Shown: one piece after another, positions 27,501 to 36,110 of the stretch
How positions within the stretch are numbered: position 1 is the first letter of the stretch
Layout: each line of letters begins with the position of its first letter
Origin: Romboutsia sedimentorum
Lineage (GTDB): Bacteria > Bacillota > Clostridia > Peptostreptococcales > Peptostreptococcaceae
DNA: 64,000 nucleotides
NCBI RefSeq assembly: GCF_030131845.1
Contig: NZ_JASKYM010000002.1
Location: forward strand, 566,510 to 630,509
Reading direction: 5' to 3'
Notes under the pieces: model-generated
What the model saw: the letters and a program-made list of their open reading frames with translations, nothing else
Databases searched by the model: none
What the model was told of the DNA's origin: nothing
Program-made: the position numbers and the translations under genes

Positions 27501-28457
27501 ATGGCGAAAAAAAGCAAAATAAACTTCAGTTCTAAAAAACAAAATAAAGGACAGAGATTTAATCCTAAAAAAATGGCATTAACAATAGTTGCATTTTTAG
27601 TAATAGTGTTCATGGGAGTAAAGGTAGTTGGAGCTACTACATCCTATTTAGCTGATAAAAAAGAAGAAAAAATAGCAATGCAACAAGCAGCTGAAGCAGA
27701 AAGAATAGCAGCAGAGAAAAAACGTAAAGAAGCAGAAGAAGCTAAAAAGAGAATTATAGGTGTTAATCATGAAGCAAAGAAAAATTCTTATGATGCAGTA
27801 GAAATATCAAAAAAATTAAAGAACTATGATTACTCAAATAATGGAGAAAAAGTTGTATTCTTAACATTTGATGATGGTTCATCAACAACGGTTACACCTA
27901 AAATTTTAGATGCACTAAAAGCAGGTGGAGTTAATGCAACATTCTTTGTAACTGGACAAAATATAGAAAGAGGCGGAGATACAGCAAGAGATCTTATCAA
28001 GAGAAGCTTTAGCGAAGGAAATGCTATAGCAAATCACTCATACAGCCATGACTATAAATATTTATATCCAAATAGACATTTAAATTTAGAAAACTTTACA
28101 TCGGATTTCAAAAAAACAGATGAAATCTTAAAAGATATATTAGGACCGTATTTCTCAACAAGAGTAATTAGATGTCCAGGAGGACATATGTCTTGGAAAG
28201 GTATGGAAGGGTTGGATAAATATTTAGATGAAAATAATATGGCGTCTATAGACTGGAATGCATTAAATTCAGATGCAGAAGGTAGAAAGAAAAATGCGGA
28301 TGAATTATTAGCACAAGCTAAAAAAACATCTGAAGGAAAAGAAATGGTAGTTATTTTAATGCATGATACTTATGGAAAAGAACAAACTGCTAAAGCATTA
28401 CCACAAATAATACAATATTTCAAAGATAGTGGATATGCTTTTAAAACATTAGCATAG
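27501..28457 (+). CDS. Membrane-anchored polysaccharide (peptidoglycan) deacetylase
   Basis: A 318-residue NodB-homology protein. A cytosolic basic tail and one transmembrane helix (about 26-45) precede an Ala/Glu/Lys-rich coiled stalk (50-95) and the extracellular deacetylase domain (about 115-315). Motifs: TFDDGSS (catalytic and metal Asp), HSYSH (zinc histidines), RCPGGHMSW and LMHDTY. It probably N-deacetylates GlcNAc in peptidoglycan, which gives lysozyme resistance in relatives. ATG 27501 follows a G-rich ribosome site; the longer frame from 27423 would start inside the promoter. Confidence 0.9.
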   Translation: MAKKSKINFSSKKQNKGQRFNPKKMALTIVAFLVIVFMGVKVVGATTSYLADKKEEKIAMQQAAEAERIAAEKKRKEAEEAKKRIIGVNHEAKKNSYDAVEISKKLKNYDYSNNGEKVVFLTFDDGSSTTVTPKILDALKAGGVNATFFVTGQNIERGGDTARDLIKRSFSEGNAIANHSYSHDYKYLYPNRHLNLENFTSDFKKTDEILKDILGPYFSTRVIRCPGGHMSWKGMEGLDKYLDENNMASIDWNALNSDAEGRKKNADELLAQAKKTSEGKEMVVILMHDTYGKEQTAKALPQIIQYFKDSGYAFKTLA

Positions 28458-28470
28458 ATAAAATAGATAT

Positions 28471-28518
28471 AACAAAAATAGAAGCTCCTTGTAATTTACA
28501 AGGAACTTCTATTTTTGT
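28471..28518. terminator. Bidirectional terminator between convergent genes
   Basis: A hairpin AACAAAAATAGAAG...TTCTATTTTTGTT with inner TCCTTGT/ACAAGGA serves the deacetylase gene and the convergent membrane-protein gene. Confidence 0.75.
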
Positions 28519-28885
28519 TATTATTTTTAATTTTATTTACCCCATTTGAAATTATACACAAGAATTGAATAATAGCTAGTATAAAACACAAAAAATTTAT
28601 AATAGTGTCACTTAAGTAATAATTATAAGTAAATGATGTTTTCGTTGTTGAAAACCAACAACATAGTAAAAAAAATACTAATACTGAATTAGCCAAAACT
28701 AAGTTAGTTTTGCTTAAATATGTACAATATATTTTAGTCAATATGGTTAAGTTAAATAATATTAAAGCTGCTATGCCAAAATAAAAATTATTTGGAGTGG
28801 CAGAAAACAAACTTTTAAAATACCAAATTAAAAATATAAAGACACTAAGCGTTGAACCTACAACAAAATCTACGTATTTATTCAT
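28496..28885 (-). CDS. Small polytopic membrane protein of unknown function
   Basis: 129 residues with four hydrophobic helices (FVVGSTLSVFIFLIW, YFGIAALILFNLTIL, LVLANSVLVFFLLCCW, TIINFLCFILAIIQFLCII). The start at 28885 follows AGGGGG; the ATG at 28906 lies before that site. No family recognised. It stands alone on the minus strand. Confidence 0.6.
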   Translation of the reverse strand: MNKYVDFVVGSTLSVFIFLIWYFKSLFSATPNNFYFGIAALILFNLTILTKIYCTYLSKTNLVLANSVLVFFLLCCWFSTTKTSFTYNYYLSDTIINFLCFILAIIQFLCIISNGVNKIKNNNKNRSSL

Positions 28886-29059
28886 ATATCCCCCTATAAT
28901 AAACACATTAGTTAATCAATTAATACAAATTTCCATACTGTGTTATGGAAAAAAATGTAAAAATACTCCGATAAAATGTATTATAACATAAAAGATATGA
29001 CTAAAACAAAGAAAAAAAATTCAAAAAAAATAATTTCAAAATTAGACAAAAATAAATAA

Positions 29060-29323
29060 TTAAGATTTGGTTTTAAAGAAAAATAAAAATTGAATAATAA
29101 TTATAAATGGTACGCCTATTTTGAATTTTAATTTTTTAGTTTTATGTCTGAAAGTATACATTGCACCAAGTGTTCCTATACTTCCACCTAAAGCAGCTAG
29201 CAACATTAAAGTGTATTCACTGATTCTCCATTTATGTTTTATTGCTTTTTGCTTATCAATGAACATAAATATAAATGAAATTATATTAATAATAAAAATA
29301 TAAAAGATTGATAAATTTTTCAT
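29060..29323 (-). CDS. DUF1294-family membrane protein
   Basis: 87 residues with three membrane helices. The conserved block FIDKQKAIKHKWRISEYTLM then LGGSIGTLGAMYTFRHKTKK identifies DUF1294 (YsdA-like); function unknown. GGAGG lies 5 nt before the ATG. The roughly 170 bp between it and the upstream minus-strand gene hold only AT-rich sequence. Confidence 0.8.
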   Translation of the reverse strand: MKNLSIFYIFIINIISFIFMFIDKQKAIKHKWRISEYTLMLLAALGGSIGTLGAMYTFRHKTKKLKFKIGVPFIIIIQFLFFFKTKS

Positions 29324-29459
29324 ATTACCTCCTAAAATATAGCTGTATTATCTTCTTAACTATAGCATAAATCTAAAAATAATGATAAAAAAAGGATTTA
29401 TTGTTATAATATAAACTAGTATATAGCAAATTGAGGTTGGAGAAAGGGAGTATTTTAAT

Positions 29460-30068
29460 ATGCAACATTCAAAGATAAAAAATGTTAAAACTTTAGTAGA
29501 AACTAAGTTTGTAGGATTATATGATGTAAAATACAATAACAAAAACAATGATGAAAGACACTGGATGGTAGCTTCAAGAAAAGGCGAAAAAGAATTAAGT
29601 GAAATTTATTTAGAAAACAAAGAAGATAAAATAGATGCTGTTGTAATTTGTGCACTTCATAAAGATGAAAATAAGTTAGTCTTGATAAAACAGTTTAGAG
29701 TTCCTATAAATAACTTTATATATGAACTTCCAGCAGGTCTTGTAGATAATAATGAAGATATTAAAACGGCAGCAGCAAGAGAGCTAAAAGAAGAAACTGG
29801 TTTAAATCTTATTGAAATCAATAAAGTAAACAGTAAAGAAAAGGTTTATTTATCTCCTGGGATGACAGATGAATCTGTAGCATTTATATATTGTTTATGT
29901 GATGGTCAAATAAGTCAAGAATTTTTAGAAGATGATGAAGAGATAGAGGCTTTATTAATATCTAAAGAGCAAGCAAAGGAGATATTAAGAGGGGATGACA
30001 CTATAGATATAAAGTCTTATTTAATGCTTCAAATGTTTGCTAATTTAGGAGAAGTAATGTTTAAATAA
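29460..30068 (+). CDS. Nudix hydrolase, ADP-ribose pyrophosphatase type
   Basis: 202 residues. A perfect Nudix box GLVDNNEDIKTAAARELKEE...TGL lies around residues 97-119 and binds Mg2+ for pyrophosphate hydrolysis. Sequence before it (LVLIKQFRVPINNFIYELPAG) is characteristic of the ADP-ribose/NDP-sugar branch. SD AAAGGGAG. Single gene with its own terminator. Confidence 0.88.
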   Translation: MQHSKIKNVKTLVETKFVGLYDVKYNNKNNDERHWMVASRKGEKELSEIYLENKEDKIDAVVICALHKDENKLVLIKQFRVPINNFIYELPAGLVDNNEDIKTAAARELKEETGLNLIEINKVNSKEKVYLSPGMTDESVAFIYCLCDGQISQEFLEDDEEIEALLISKEQAKEILRGDDTIDIKSYLMLQMFANLGEVMFK

Positions 30069-30099
30069 ATAAGATATATTTAATCAATAAATGTGAATA

Positions 30100-30134
30100 A
30101 AAATAGACTAGGAAAATTTCCTAGTCTATTTTGT
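30100..30134 (+). terminator. Intrinsic terminator
   Basis: The palindrome AATAGACTAGGAAA/TTTCCTAGTCTATT is followed by TTGTT. Confidence 0.8.
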
Positions 30135-30167
30135 TAAAAAAATATTTTTTTTATTTTAAAAAAAGCG

Positions 30168-30196
30168 TTGCATTATCAAAATGATAATAATATAAT
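30168..30196 (+). promoter_or_regulatory. Promoter of the cysteine synthesis operon
   Basis: TTGCAT (30168-30173), 17 bp and TATAAT (30191-30196). The spacer contains the first of two dyad operators. Confidence 0.65.
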
Positions 30197-30222
30197 AAAC
30201 TTATGATTATCATTTTGATAAT
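30172..30222 (+). promoter_or_regulatory. Twin 17-bp dyad operators over the cysK promoter
   Basis: ATTATCA-AAA-TGATAAT (30172-30188) lies between -35 and -10. ATTATCA-TTT-TGATAAT (30206-30222) lies just past the expected start site, with centres 34 bp apart. The arms are identical in both copies. This layout predicts repression by a dimeric regulator. CymR-type control of cysteine genes is the obvious candidate by function, but the motif does not obviously match a CymR or Fur box. Confidence 0.65.
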
Positions 30223-30241
30223 AAAAAAGGGAGGCAACAAT

Positions 30242-31141
30242 ATGATTAATGAAAATATATTAAGTATGATAGGTAATACACCTATTGTTAAATTAAATAA
30301 ATTAGAAAATGCTAATGTTTATGTTAAATTAGAAAAATATAATCCAGGTGGAAGTGTAAAAGATAGAGCAGTCTATTTTATGATAGAAGGATTAGAAAAA
30401 AGAGGTAATTTAAAAAAAGGAGATGTGTTGGTAGAAGCAACTAGCGGAAATACGGGTATAGCTTTGGCTATGATAGGAAGATTAAAGGGATATGAAGTAA
30501 TAATAGTAATGCCAGAAACTATGAGTATAGAAAGAAGAGAGCTTATGAAAGCTTATGGAGCAACTATTATTCTTACAGATGGAAAGCTTGGGATGAATGG
30601 TTCTATAAAAAAAGCTGAAGAGCTTTTAAAGGGAAATAATAGTTATAAAAGCTTAAATCAGTTTGATAATGAAGATAATCCAAATGGTCATTATAAAACG
30701 ACAGGAGTGGAGATATTAGATCAAGTAAAAGATATTGATATATTTATTTGTGGTGTAGGTACAGGGGGTACTTTAAGTGGAGTAGCTAGATATTTAAAAC
30801 AACAAAACCCTAATATAAAAATAGTAGCTATAGAACCTGAAAAATCACCAGCTATATCTAAAAATCAAAGTGGTTCGCATAAGATTCAAGGTATAGGAGC
30901 AGGATTTATTCCAAAGAATTATGATGCTTCTTTAGTCGATGAAGTAATGACAATATCAGATGAAGAAGCTTTTGATGGTGTTAGATTAATGGCAAAAGAA
31001 GAAGCTATATTAGTTGGAATATCTTCAGGTGCTAATGTATGTGGAGCTTTAAAGCTATCAAAAATGTATCCAAATAAAAATATAGTTACAATAGCTCCAG
31101 ACGGGATTGAAAAATATATATCTATGGAGATATTTAAATAG
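30242..31141 (+). CDS. cysK: Cysteine synthase (O-acetylserine sulfhydrylase)
   Basis: A 299-residue PLP enzyme of the beta family that forms L-cysteine from O-acetylserine and sulfide. MIGNTPIVKLN opens the protein. The PLP lysine is in NPGGSVKDRA, the substrate loop is TSGNTGIALA and the phosphate loop is GVGTGGTLSG. ATG 30242 follows AGGGAGG. The ATG at 30203 overlaps operator 2 and is rejected. The serine acetyltransferase gene is 47 bp downstream, so product and substrate enzymes are made together. Confidence 0.93.
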   Translation: MINENILSMIGNTPIVKLNKLENANVYVKLEKYNPGGSVKDRAVYFMIEGLEKRGNLKKGDVLVEATSGNTGIALAMIGRLKGYEVIIVMPETMSIERRELMKAYGATIILTDGKLGMNGSIKKAEELLKGNNSYKSLNQFDNEDNPNGHYKTTGVEILDQVKDIDIFICGVGTGGTLSGVARYLKQQNPNIKIVAIEPEKSPAISKNQSGSHKIQGIGAGFIPKNYDASLVDEVMTISDEEAFDGVRLMAKEEAILVGISSGANVCGALKLSKMYPNKNIVTIAPDGIEKYISMEIFK

Positions 31142-31188
31142 TAACTATGATTAATCAAAGTAAACAAAATTATAGGAGATGAGAAAAT

Positions 31189-31728
31189 TTGTTTAAAAAA
31201 ATAAATAAAGATATAGAGTATATAATGGAAAATGATCCAGCCGCAAGGAGCAAGATAGAAGTATTTTTGTTATACCCTTCTATCCATGCTAGAATATCGC
31301 ATATGGTATCACATTTTTTATATAATCATAAACTTTTTTTTACTGCAAGGTTAATATCTCAAATATCAAGATTTTTAACAGGCATTGAAATACACCCAGG
31401 GGCTACATTAGGAGATAGTATATTAATAGACCATGGTATGGGTGTTGTAATAGGAGAAACAGCAGAGGTTGGGAATAGAGTTACGATTTACCATGGTACT
31501 ACTTTAGGTGGAACTGGAAAAGATAAAGGAAAAAGGCACCCGACAATTAAAGATAATGTAATAATAGGAGCAGGAACAAAAATATTGGGACCTATTACTG
31601 TAGGGTCAAATTCTAAAATAGGAGCAAATTCAGCTGTGTTAAAAGATATACCAGAAGGTGCTACAGTAGTTGGAATGGCTGCGGATATAGTTAGAATAAA
31701 AGGCGTTAAGATTGAAGATATAAAATAA
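31189..31728 (+). CDS. cysE: Serine O-acetyltransferase (EpsC/CysE type)
   Basis: A 179-residue left-handed beta-helix acetyltransferase, the short EpsC-like form lacking part of the N-terminal CysE domain. Motifs include [41 protein letters not shown] and [14 protein letters not shown]. It makes O-acetylserine for CysK. TTG start at 31189 after AGGAGATGAG. Confidence 0.93.
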   Translation: MFKKINKDIEYIMENDPAARSKIEVFLLYPSIHARISHMVSHFLYNHKLFFTARLISQISRFLTGIEIHPGATLGDSILIDHGMGVVIGETAEVGNRVTIYHGTTLGGTGKDKGKRHPTIKDNVIIGAGTKILGPITVGSNSKIGANSAVLKDIPEGATVVGMAADIVRIKGVKIEDIK

Positions 31729-31815
31729 GTTAAACTAAAAAAATGCAATAATATTATTATTTATATAAAGTGTAAAAAACATTTAATAACAAATTCCTTT
31801 ATAAATGACAAGGGA

Positions 31816-31843
31816 TTGACAATTAAATAAAAAGTAATATAAT
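31816..31843 (+). promoter_or_regulatory. Promoter of the thiD-thiE operon
   Basis: TTGACA (perfect), a 16-bp spacer and TATAAT (perfect), about 25 nt before the TPP riboswitch. Confidence 0.75.
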
Positions 31844-31864
31844 TGATTTATAAAGAGTTTTGAA

Positions 31865-31950
31865 GAACAGCTAGGGGCGCCAAAAGGCTGAGAGGATTTA
31901 CCGACCCTTGTACCTGATATGGATAATTCCAGCGTAGGAAAGCTTATACA
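31865..31950 (+). ncRNA. TPP riboswitch (THI element)
   Basis: The thi-box core is clear: AGGGGCGCC, GGCTGAGAGGATT, CCGACCCTTG then ACCTGATATGGATAATTCC and AGCGTAGGAAAGC. It binds thiamine diphosphate and, with the terminator at 31989, would switch off thiD-thiE when thiamine is plentiful. Confidence 0.95.
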
Positions 31951-31988
31951 TTAGTTTAAATATATATGTATATTTATAAGTGTAATAC

Positions 31989-32020
31989 AGCTATACCTAA
32001 TTTAGGTATAGCTTTTTATT
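31989..32020 (+). terminator. Riboswitch-controlled terminator
   Basis: AGCTATACCTAA pairs with TTAGGTATAGCT and is followed by TTTTATTTTT. It lies between the aptamer and thiD. Confidence 0.85.
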
Positions 32021-32050
32021 TTTATATAACAACAATTAAGGGGGCAAAAT

Positions 32051-32854
32051 ATGAAAAACTACAAAGTAGCAACACTTACAATAGCAGGATCAGACTGTAG
32101 TGGGGGAGCAGGAATACAAGCTGATTTAAAAACATTTAGTGCTATAGGAACATATGGGATGAGTGTAATAACTGCGATAACAGCTCAAAATACACAAGGA
32201 GTATTTGAAGTAGAAGAGTTAAGTAAAAATATAATAAAAAAGCAAATAGAAGTAGTATTTGATGATATAGAGCCAAGTGCTGTTAAGATAGGTATGGTAT
32301 CGAGTCCAGAGATAATTTTAGAAATAGCAAATACTTTAAAAAAGTATGATCCAAAAAATTTAGTAGTAGATCCAGTTATGATGTCAAAGAGTGGATATAG
32401 TTTACTTAGACCAGAGGCTAAAGAAAATATGATAAAATATTTAATTCCAATGGCGTATATAGTAACACCGAATGTACCCGAGGCACAAGAGATAACAGGC
32501 ATGAAAATTGAAACTTTGGAAGATATGAAAATAGCAGGGCAAAAAATCTTAGAAATGGGACCCAAACATGTATTAATGAAAGGTGGACATTTAAAAGGTG
32601 ATGCTATTGATGTATTAATTGGAAAAGATATATTTGAAGTTTATGAAAGCAAAAGATTGGATAGAAAGAATACTCATGGAACAGGGTGCACTATATCTTC
32701 TTCAATAGCATCTCATTTGGCTTTAGGATATGGAATAAAAGAATCAGTTGCACTTAGCAAAATATATATAACAGAGGCTATAAAAAATAGCTTTGACATA
32801 GGTCATGGAGTTGGACCTGTTCATCATTTTTATAAGTTTGATAAATTAAAGTAA
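32051..32854 (+). CDS. thiD: Hydroxymethylpyrimidine/phosphomethylpyrimidine kinase
   Basis: A 267-residue ribokinase-fold enzyme phosphorylating HMP and HMP-P for thiamine synthesis. Typical motifs are [41 protein letters not shown] and the active-site [23 protein letters not shown]. The TPP riboswitch lies directly upstream. thiM and thiC are not in this window, so thiamine synthesis here may be salvage. Confidence 0.95.
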   Translation: MKNYKVATLTIAGSDCSGGAGIQADLKTFSAIGTYGMSVITAITAQNTQGVFEVEELSKNIIKKQIEVVFDDIEPSAVKIGMVSSPEIILEIANTLKKYDPKNLVVDPVMMSKSGYSLLRPEAKENMIKYLIPMAYIVTPNVPEAQEITGMKIETLEDMKIAGQKILEMGPKHVLMKGGHLKGDAIDVLIGKDIFEVYESKRLDRKNTHGTGCTISSSIASHLALGYGIKESVALSKIYITEAIKNSFDIGHGVGPVHHFYKFDKLK

Positions 32855-32899
32855 AGAAGGGGTTAGTTAAATTAAAATTTAGCTAATATAATTGTAAAT

Positions 32900-33526
32900 A
32901 TGAATAATATAAAAGAAATATTAAAGTTGTATTTAGTAACAGATAGTGACATATTAAAGGATAGAGATTTTTATAAATGTATAGAGGATGCTATAAAAGG
33001 CGGAGTTACAATGTTACAATTAAGAGAAAAAAATGCGTCTGGTAGTGAATTTTTAGAAAAATCTATAAAACTAAGAGAATTAACTAGAAAATACAATGTT
33101 AGCTTTATAATAAATGATAGAGTGGACATTGCAATGCTTTGTGACGCTGATGGAGTACATGTAGGGCAAAGTGATATAGATGCAAAATCAGTTAGACGTT
33201 TAATAGGAAAAGATAAAATAGTTGGTGTATCAGCAAGAGATTTAAAAGAAGCTCACAAGGCTAAAAATGATGGCGCAGATTATATAGGTGTAGGGGCTAT
33301 GTATGCAACTCTTACTAAGGTGGATGCAAAATCAGTTTCTTTTGATATAGTAAAAGAGATAAAAGAAACTATAGATATACCGATGGTTTTAATAGGTGGA
33401 ATTGATTTAAATAATCTAGAGAAATTAAAATCTTTAAAAAGTGATGGATACGCAATAGTTTCAGCGATTCTTAAAAAACAAGATACATATTTAGAAAGTA
33501 AAAAATGGATTGAAAGTATAGGTTAG
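32900..33526 (+). CDS. thiE: Thiamine phosphate synthase
   Basis: A 208-residue TIM-barrel enzyme that couples HMP-PP and thiazole phosphate. Signatures: LREKNASGSEFL, FIINDRVDIAMLCDADGVHVGQ, DYIGVGAMYATLTK and PMVLIGGID. The ATG at 32900 has no SD close by. An AAGGGG at 32857-32862 is too distant, so translation may depend on coupling from thiD or on a leader fold. No alternative start exists in the open frame. Confidence 0.93.
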   Translation: MNNIKEILKLYLVTDSDILKDRDFYKCIEDAIKGGVTMLQLREKNASGSEFLEKSIKLRELTRKYNVSFIINDRVDIAMLCDADGVHVGQSDIDAKSVRRLIGKDKIVGVSARDLKEAHKAKNDGADYIGVGAMYATLTKVDAKSVSFDIVKEIKETIDIPMVLIGGIDLNNLEKLKSLKSDGYAIVSAILKKQDTYLESKKWIESIG

Positions 33527-33531
33527 AGTCT

Positions 33532-33600
33532 ATAGTATATAAAAAAGAGTGTTTTAAAAATGATTTTAATCATTTAAAAACACTCTTTTTTATATACTAT
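33532..33600. terminator. Long bidirectional terminator
   Basis: A stem of more than 25 bp (ATAGTATATAAAAAAGAGTG with CACTCTTTTTTATATACTAT, plus an inner TTTTAA-based helix) separates thiE from the convergent collagen-like gene. Confidence 0.8.
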
Positions 33601-34505
33601 TTTTTATATGGAACTTTTTTAGGTGGAGCATATTTTTCTTTAGGAGTTGTAGGTGCAATTCCTTTATCCCCTTTATCCCCTTTATCACCCTTATCTCCTT
33701 TAGGGCCTTGAGGACCCATATCGCCTTTATCGCCTTTGTCACCTTTAGAGCTAGCACTGCCTTTAGGACCTATATCACCTTTAGGACCTTGAGGACCCAT
33801 GTCACCTTTATCCCCTTTATCTCCTTTAGGGCCTTGTTTGCCTTGAGGGCCCATATCGCCTTTTTCTCCTTTAGAGCCAGCACTTGACTGAGGACCCATA
33901 TCGCCTTTATCCCCTTTAGGGCCTTGTTTGCCTTGAAGACCCATATCGCCTTTATCCCCTTTAGGGCCTTGTTTGCCTTGAGGACCCATGTCGCCTTTAT
34001 CCCCTTTAGGACCTTGACTACCTTGAAGACCCATAGCACCTTTATCACCATTAGGACCTTGTTTACCCTGAGGCCCCATGTCTCCTTTAGGACCTTGAGG
34101 TCCAGGTGTTCCAGCAATACTTCCACCTATATTACAAAGTGGATTCACATAAGTTTCTTTTCCTAAGTCTATATATTGAATTGAATTCAATTTCACATAA
34201 ATAGGACCTTTTCCTGAAGATGTTTTCCCCATAACAGCACATTGATTAACTTTACAAATACGAAGTTTTAAAATACAATCACTGTCTTCTAATTTTAATC
34301 CTACGACTTTACCTATACAACTGCATAATATAGAATATATTTGGCAATCACATACATTTATAGGATATACAAACATAGGACACATATTATGTTCTACGTT
34401 TTTAGATCCACAAGACTTAGCAGAATGTTTAGGCATTTTACAAGAAGCAGATTTAGAGCAATCTTTATTGCAATTGTTGTCTTTACTCATACAGTCTTTA
34501 TACAT
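33597..34505 (-). CDS. Collagen-like protein with Cys-rich N-terminal domain, possible spore surface protein
   Basis: 302 residues. Residues 1-130 hold about 14 cysteines (KDCMSKDNNCNKDCSKSASC, CDCQIYSILCSCIG) and a small beta-rich domain. From about 132 to 285 comes a Gly-X-Y tract of GPQGKQGPKGDKGDM-type units. The tail is basic and Pro-rich (PKEKYAPPKKVPYKK). There is no signal peptide, which suits assembly onto the spore surface from the mother cell, as in BclA-type filaments. The triplet phase is broken at PQSSAGSKG and GSASSKG, predicting flexible kinks. GGAGTG precedes ATG 34505. Spore localisation is inference from the family. Confidence 0.75.
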   Translation of the reverse strand: MYKDCMSKDNNCNKDCSKSASCKMPKHSAKSCGSKNVEHNMCPMFVYPINVCDCQIYSILCSCIGKVVGLKLEDSDCILKLRICKVNQCAVMGKTSSGKGPIYVKLNSIQYIDLGKETYVNPLCNIGGSIAGTPGPQGPKGDMGPQGKQGPNGDKGAMGLQGSQGPKGDKGDMGPQGKQGPKGDKGDMGLQGKQGPKGDKGDMGPQSSAGSKGEKGDMGPQGKQGPKGDKGDKGDMGPQGPKGDIGPKGSASSKGDKGDKGDMGPQGPKGDKGDKGDKGDKGIAPTTPKEKYAPPKKVPYKK

Positions 34506-34746
34506 ATACTTTCACTCCATGTTAAATATTTTAATTAGTAGTATAACTACGTAATATAGATATATGATTAAAATTCCAAAAATGGGACACTATATAGCCA
34601 TAAAAGTGTTTAAAATCTATATTTTGAATAAACTAAGGTATGTTAAAAATATGTTAAAATGAAGAAATAATTAAATAACAGCGACATTAAATCACGATAA
34701 AATGATATAATTAAAAGGTAAAGCTATATAAATATAGGGAGGCAAT

Positions 34747-35910
34747 ATGAAAATAGACTGGAATAAAAGGTATACAACAATAGCGGCATATTCATTTTTA
34801 GTAATATGTTGTAGTATAATTTTCTTTAGCATAATTAGTGAAATGAGTGCATTTACAGATAATTTAGGGTGGATAGTATCAACATTGCAACCTTTTATAA
34901 TAGGATTTGTAATAGCTTATTTATTAAATTTTATATTAGTATTTTTCGAAGAAAAGGTATTAATATTTGATTCAATTAAAAATATAAAGAAAAAAAATAA
35001 AAGAGGGCTAAGCCTTTTACTTACTTATATAACAACATTTTTAATAATTTATTTATTTATGAAATTTGTTTTTCCACAAGTAGTAGACAGCGTAGTTGGT
35101 CTTGTTAATGATGTTCCAACATATGTAACTAATTTAACAAATCTATTAGAAGATATGACAGCGAAATTAAATACAGATAGCAAATATGTAGTATTAGCTA
35201 TGGAAAAATGGAATGAGTTTATAAATTACATTATAAGTGTAATAACTAACTTACTTCCTATTTTAGGCGATACTATTAAAAGTATAGCATCTAGTGTATG
35301 GAATATAGTATTAGGATTAGTAATATCTATTTATTTATTAATGGATAAGGAAAATTTCTGTGCATTAAGCAAAAAAATGACTTTTGCTTTGTTATCTAAA
35401 AAACATGCAGAAAAAGTAGTAGAGCTAAATCAGAGAAGTAATGATACATTTGGTAAATTTATAAGCGGTAAAATTATAGATTCAGTCATAATAGGTATAT
35501 TAACATTTGTTATATTAACAATATTTAAAATACCATATACTTTACTTATATCAGTAATAATAGGTATAACTAATATCATACCGTTCTTTGGACCGTTCTT
35601 TGGAGCTATACCATCATTTATAATAATAATGTTTGTGTCACCTATAAAGGCATTATGGTTCTTACTTATAATATTTGTGATACAACAATTAGATGGAAAT
35701 ATTATAGGTCCTAAGATATTAGGTGATTCGATAGGTATATCAGCCTTTTGGATACTATTTTCTTTATTAGTAGCAGGAAAATTACTAGGGCTTGTTGGAA
35801 TGATTATTGGAGTTCCTCTGTTTGCTATAATTTACTCAATACTAAAAGAGGTTATAGAAGATAAGTTAAGTAAAAAAGGATTACCAAAGGATACACATGA
35901 CTATATTTAG
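34747..35910 (+). CDS. AI-2E (PerM/TqsA/YtvI) family transporter
   Basis: A 387-residue polytopic membrane protein with about eight helices. The sequences IIGFVIAYLLNFILVFFEE, LGLVISIYLLMDKENF, NIIPFFGPFFGAIPSFIIIM and QQLDGNIIGPKILGDSIGIS are characteristic. Members export small molecules or act as Na+/H+ antiporters; the substrate here is unknown. SD GGGAGG. The 240 bp upstream show only AT-rich sequence. Confidence 0.88.
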   Translation: MKIDWNKRYTTIAAYSFLVICCSIIFFSIISEMSAFTDNLGWIVSTLQPFIIGFVIAYLLNFILVFFEEKVLIFDSIKNIKKKNKRGLSLLLTYITTFLIIYLFMKFVFPQVVDSVVGLVNDVPTYVTNLTNLLEDMTAKLNTDSKYVVLAMEKWNEFINYIISVITNLLPILGDTIKSIASSVWNIVLGLVISIYLLMDKENFCALSKKMTFALLSKKHAEKVVELNQRSNDTFGKFISGKIIDSVIIGILTFVILTIFKIPYTLLISVIIGITNIIPFFGPFFGAIPSFIIIMFVSPIKALWFLLIIFVIQQLDGNIIGPKILGDSIGISAFWILFSLLVAGKLLGLVGMIIGVPLFAIIYSILKEVIEDKLSKKGLPKDTHDYI

Positions 35911-35925
35911 ATAATATAAAAACTG

Positions 35926-35972
35926 ATAGGAGAAATAAATAACTATAAAGGTTATATATTTCTCCTATTTTA
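35926..35972 (+). terminator. Intrinsic terminator
   Basis: ATAGGAGAAATA (35926-35937) pairs with TATTTCTCCTAT (35957-35968), followed by TTTATTT. Confidence 0.7.
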
Positions 35973-36032
35973 TTTGTAATCTTTAAAGATTTAAAAGTAA
36001 ATAGATTCAAGCTTTAAGCTATTAGAAAAAAC

Positions 36033-36061
36033 TTGCAAGCGTATGCACGTCAATATATAAT
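36033..36061 (+). promoter_or_regulatory. Probable promoter of the acetyltransferase gene
   Basis: TTGCAA, 17 bp, TATAAT. Confidence 0.6.
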
Positions 36062-36110
36062 TAAAAATATATTTATATAGTATAAATGAAACTAATGGGG
36101 GATTTAAAAT

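Noticed and set aside
30168..30230. Fur or PerR box upstream of cysK
   Set aside because: The heptamers point outward around a 3-bp centre (ATTATCA-N3-TGATAAT), unlike the 7-1-7 inward Fur/PerR arrangement, and the genes are for cysteine synthesis.
33770..34126. Open frame of 118 codons inside the collagen-like gene (and an 80-codon frame on the other strand at 33924-34166)
   Set aside because: Both are produced by the repetitive Gly-X-Y coding sequence read out of frame. Neither has a ribosome site.
33597..34505. Phage tail fibre with collagen repeats
   Set aside because: No phage genes nearby; the gene is single, with a Cys-rich head and its own terminator.
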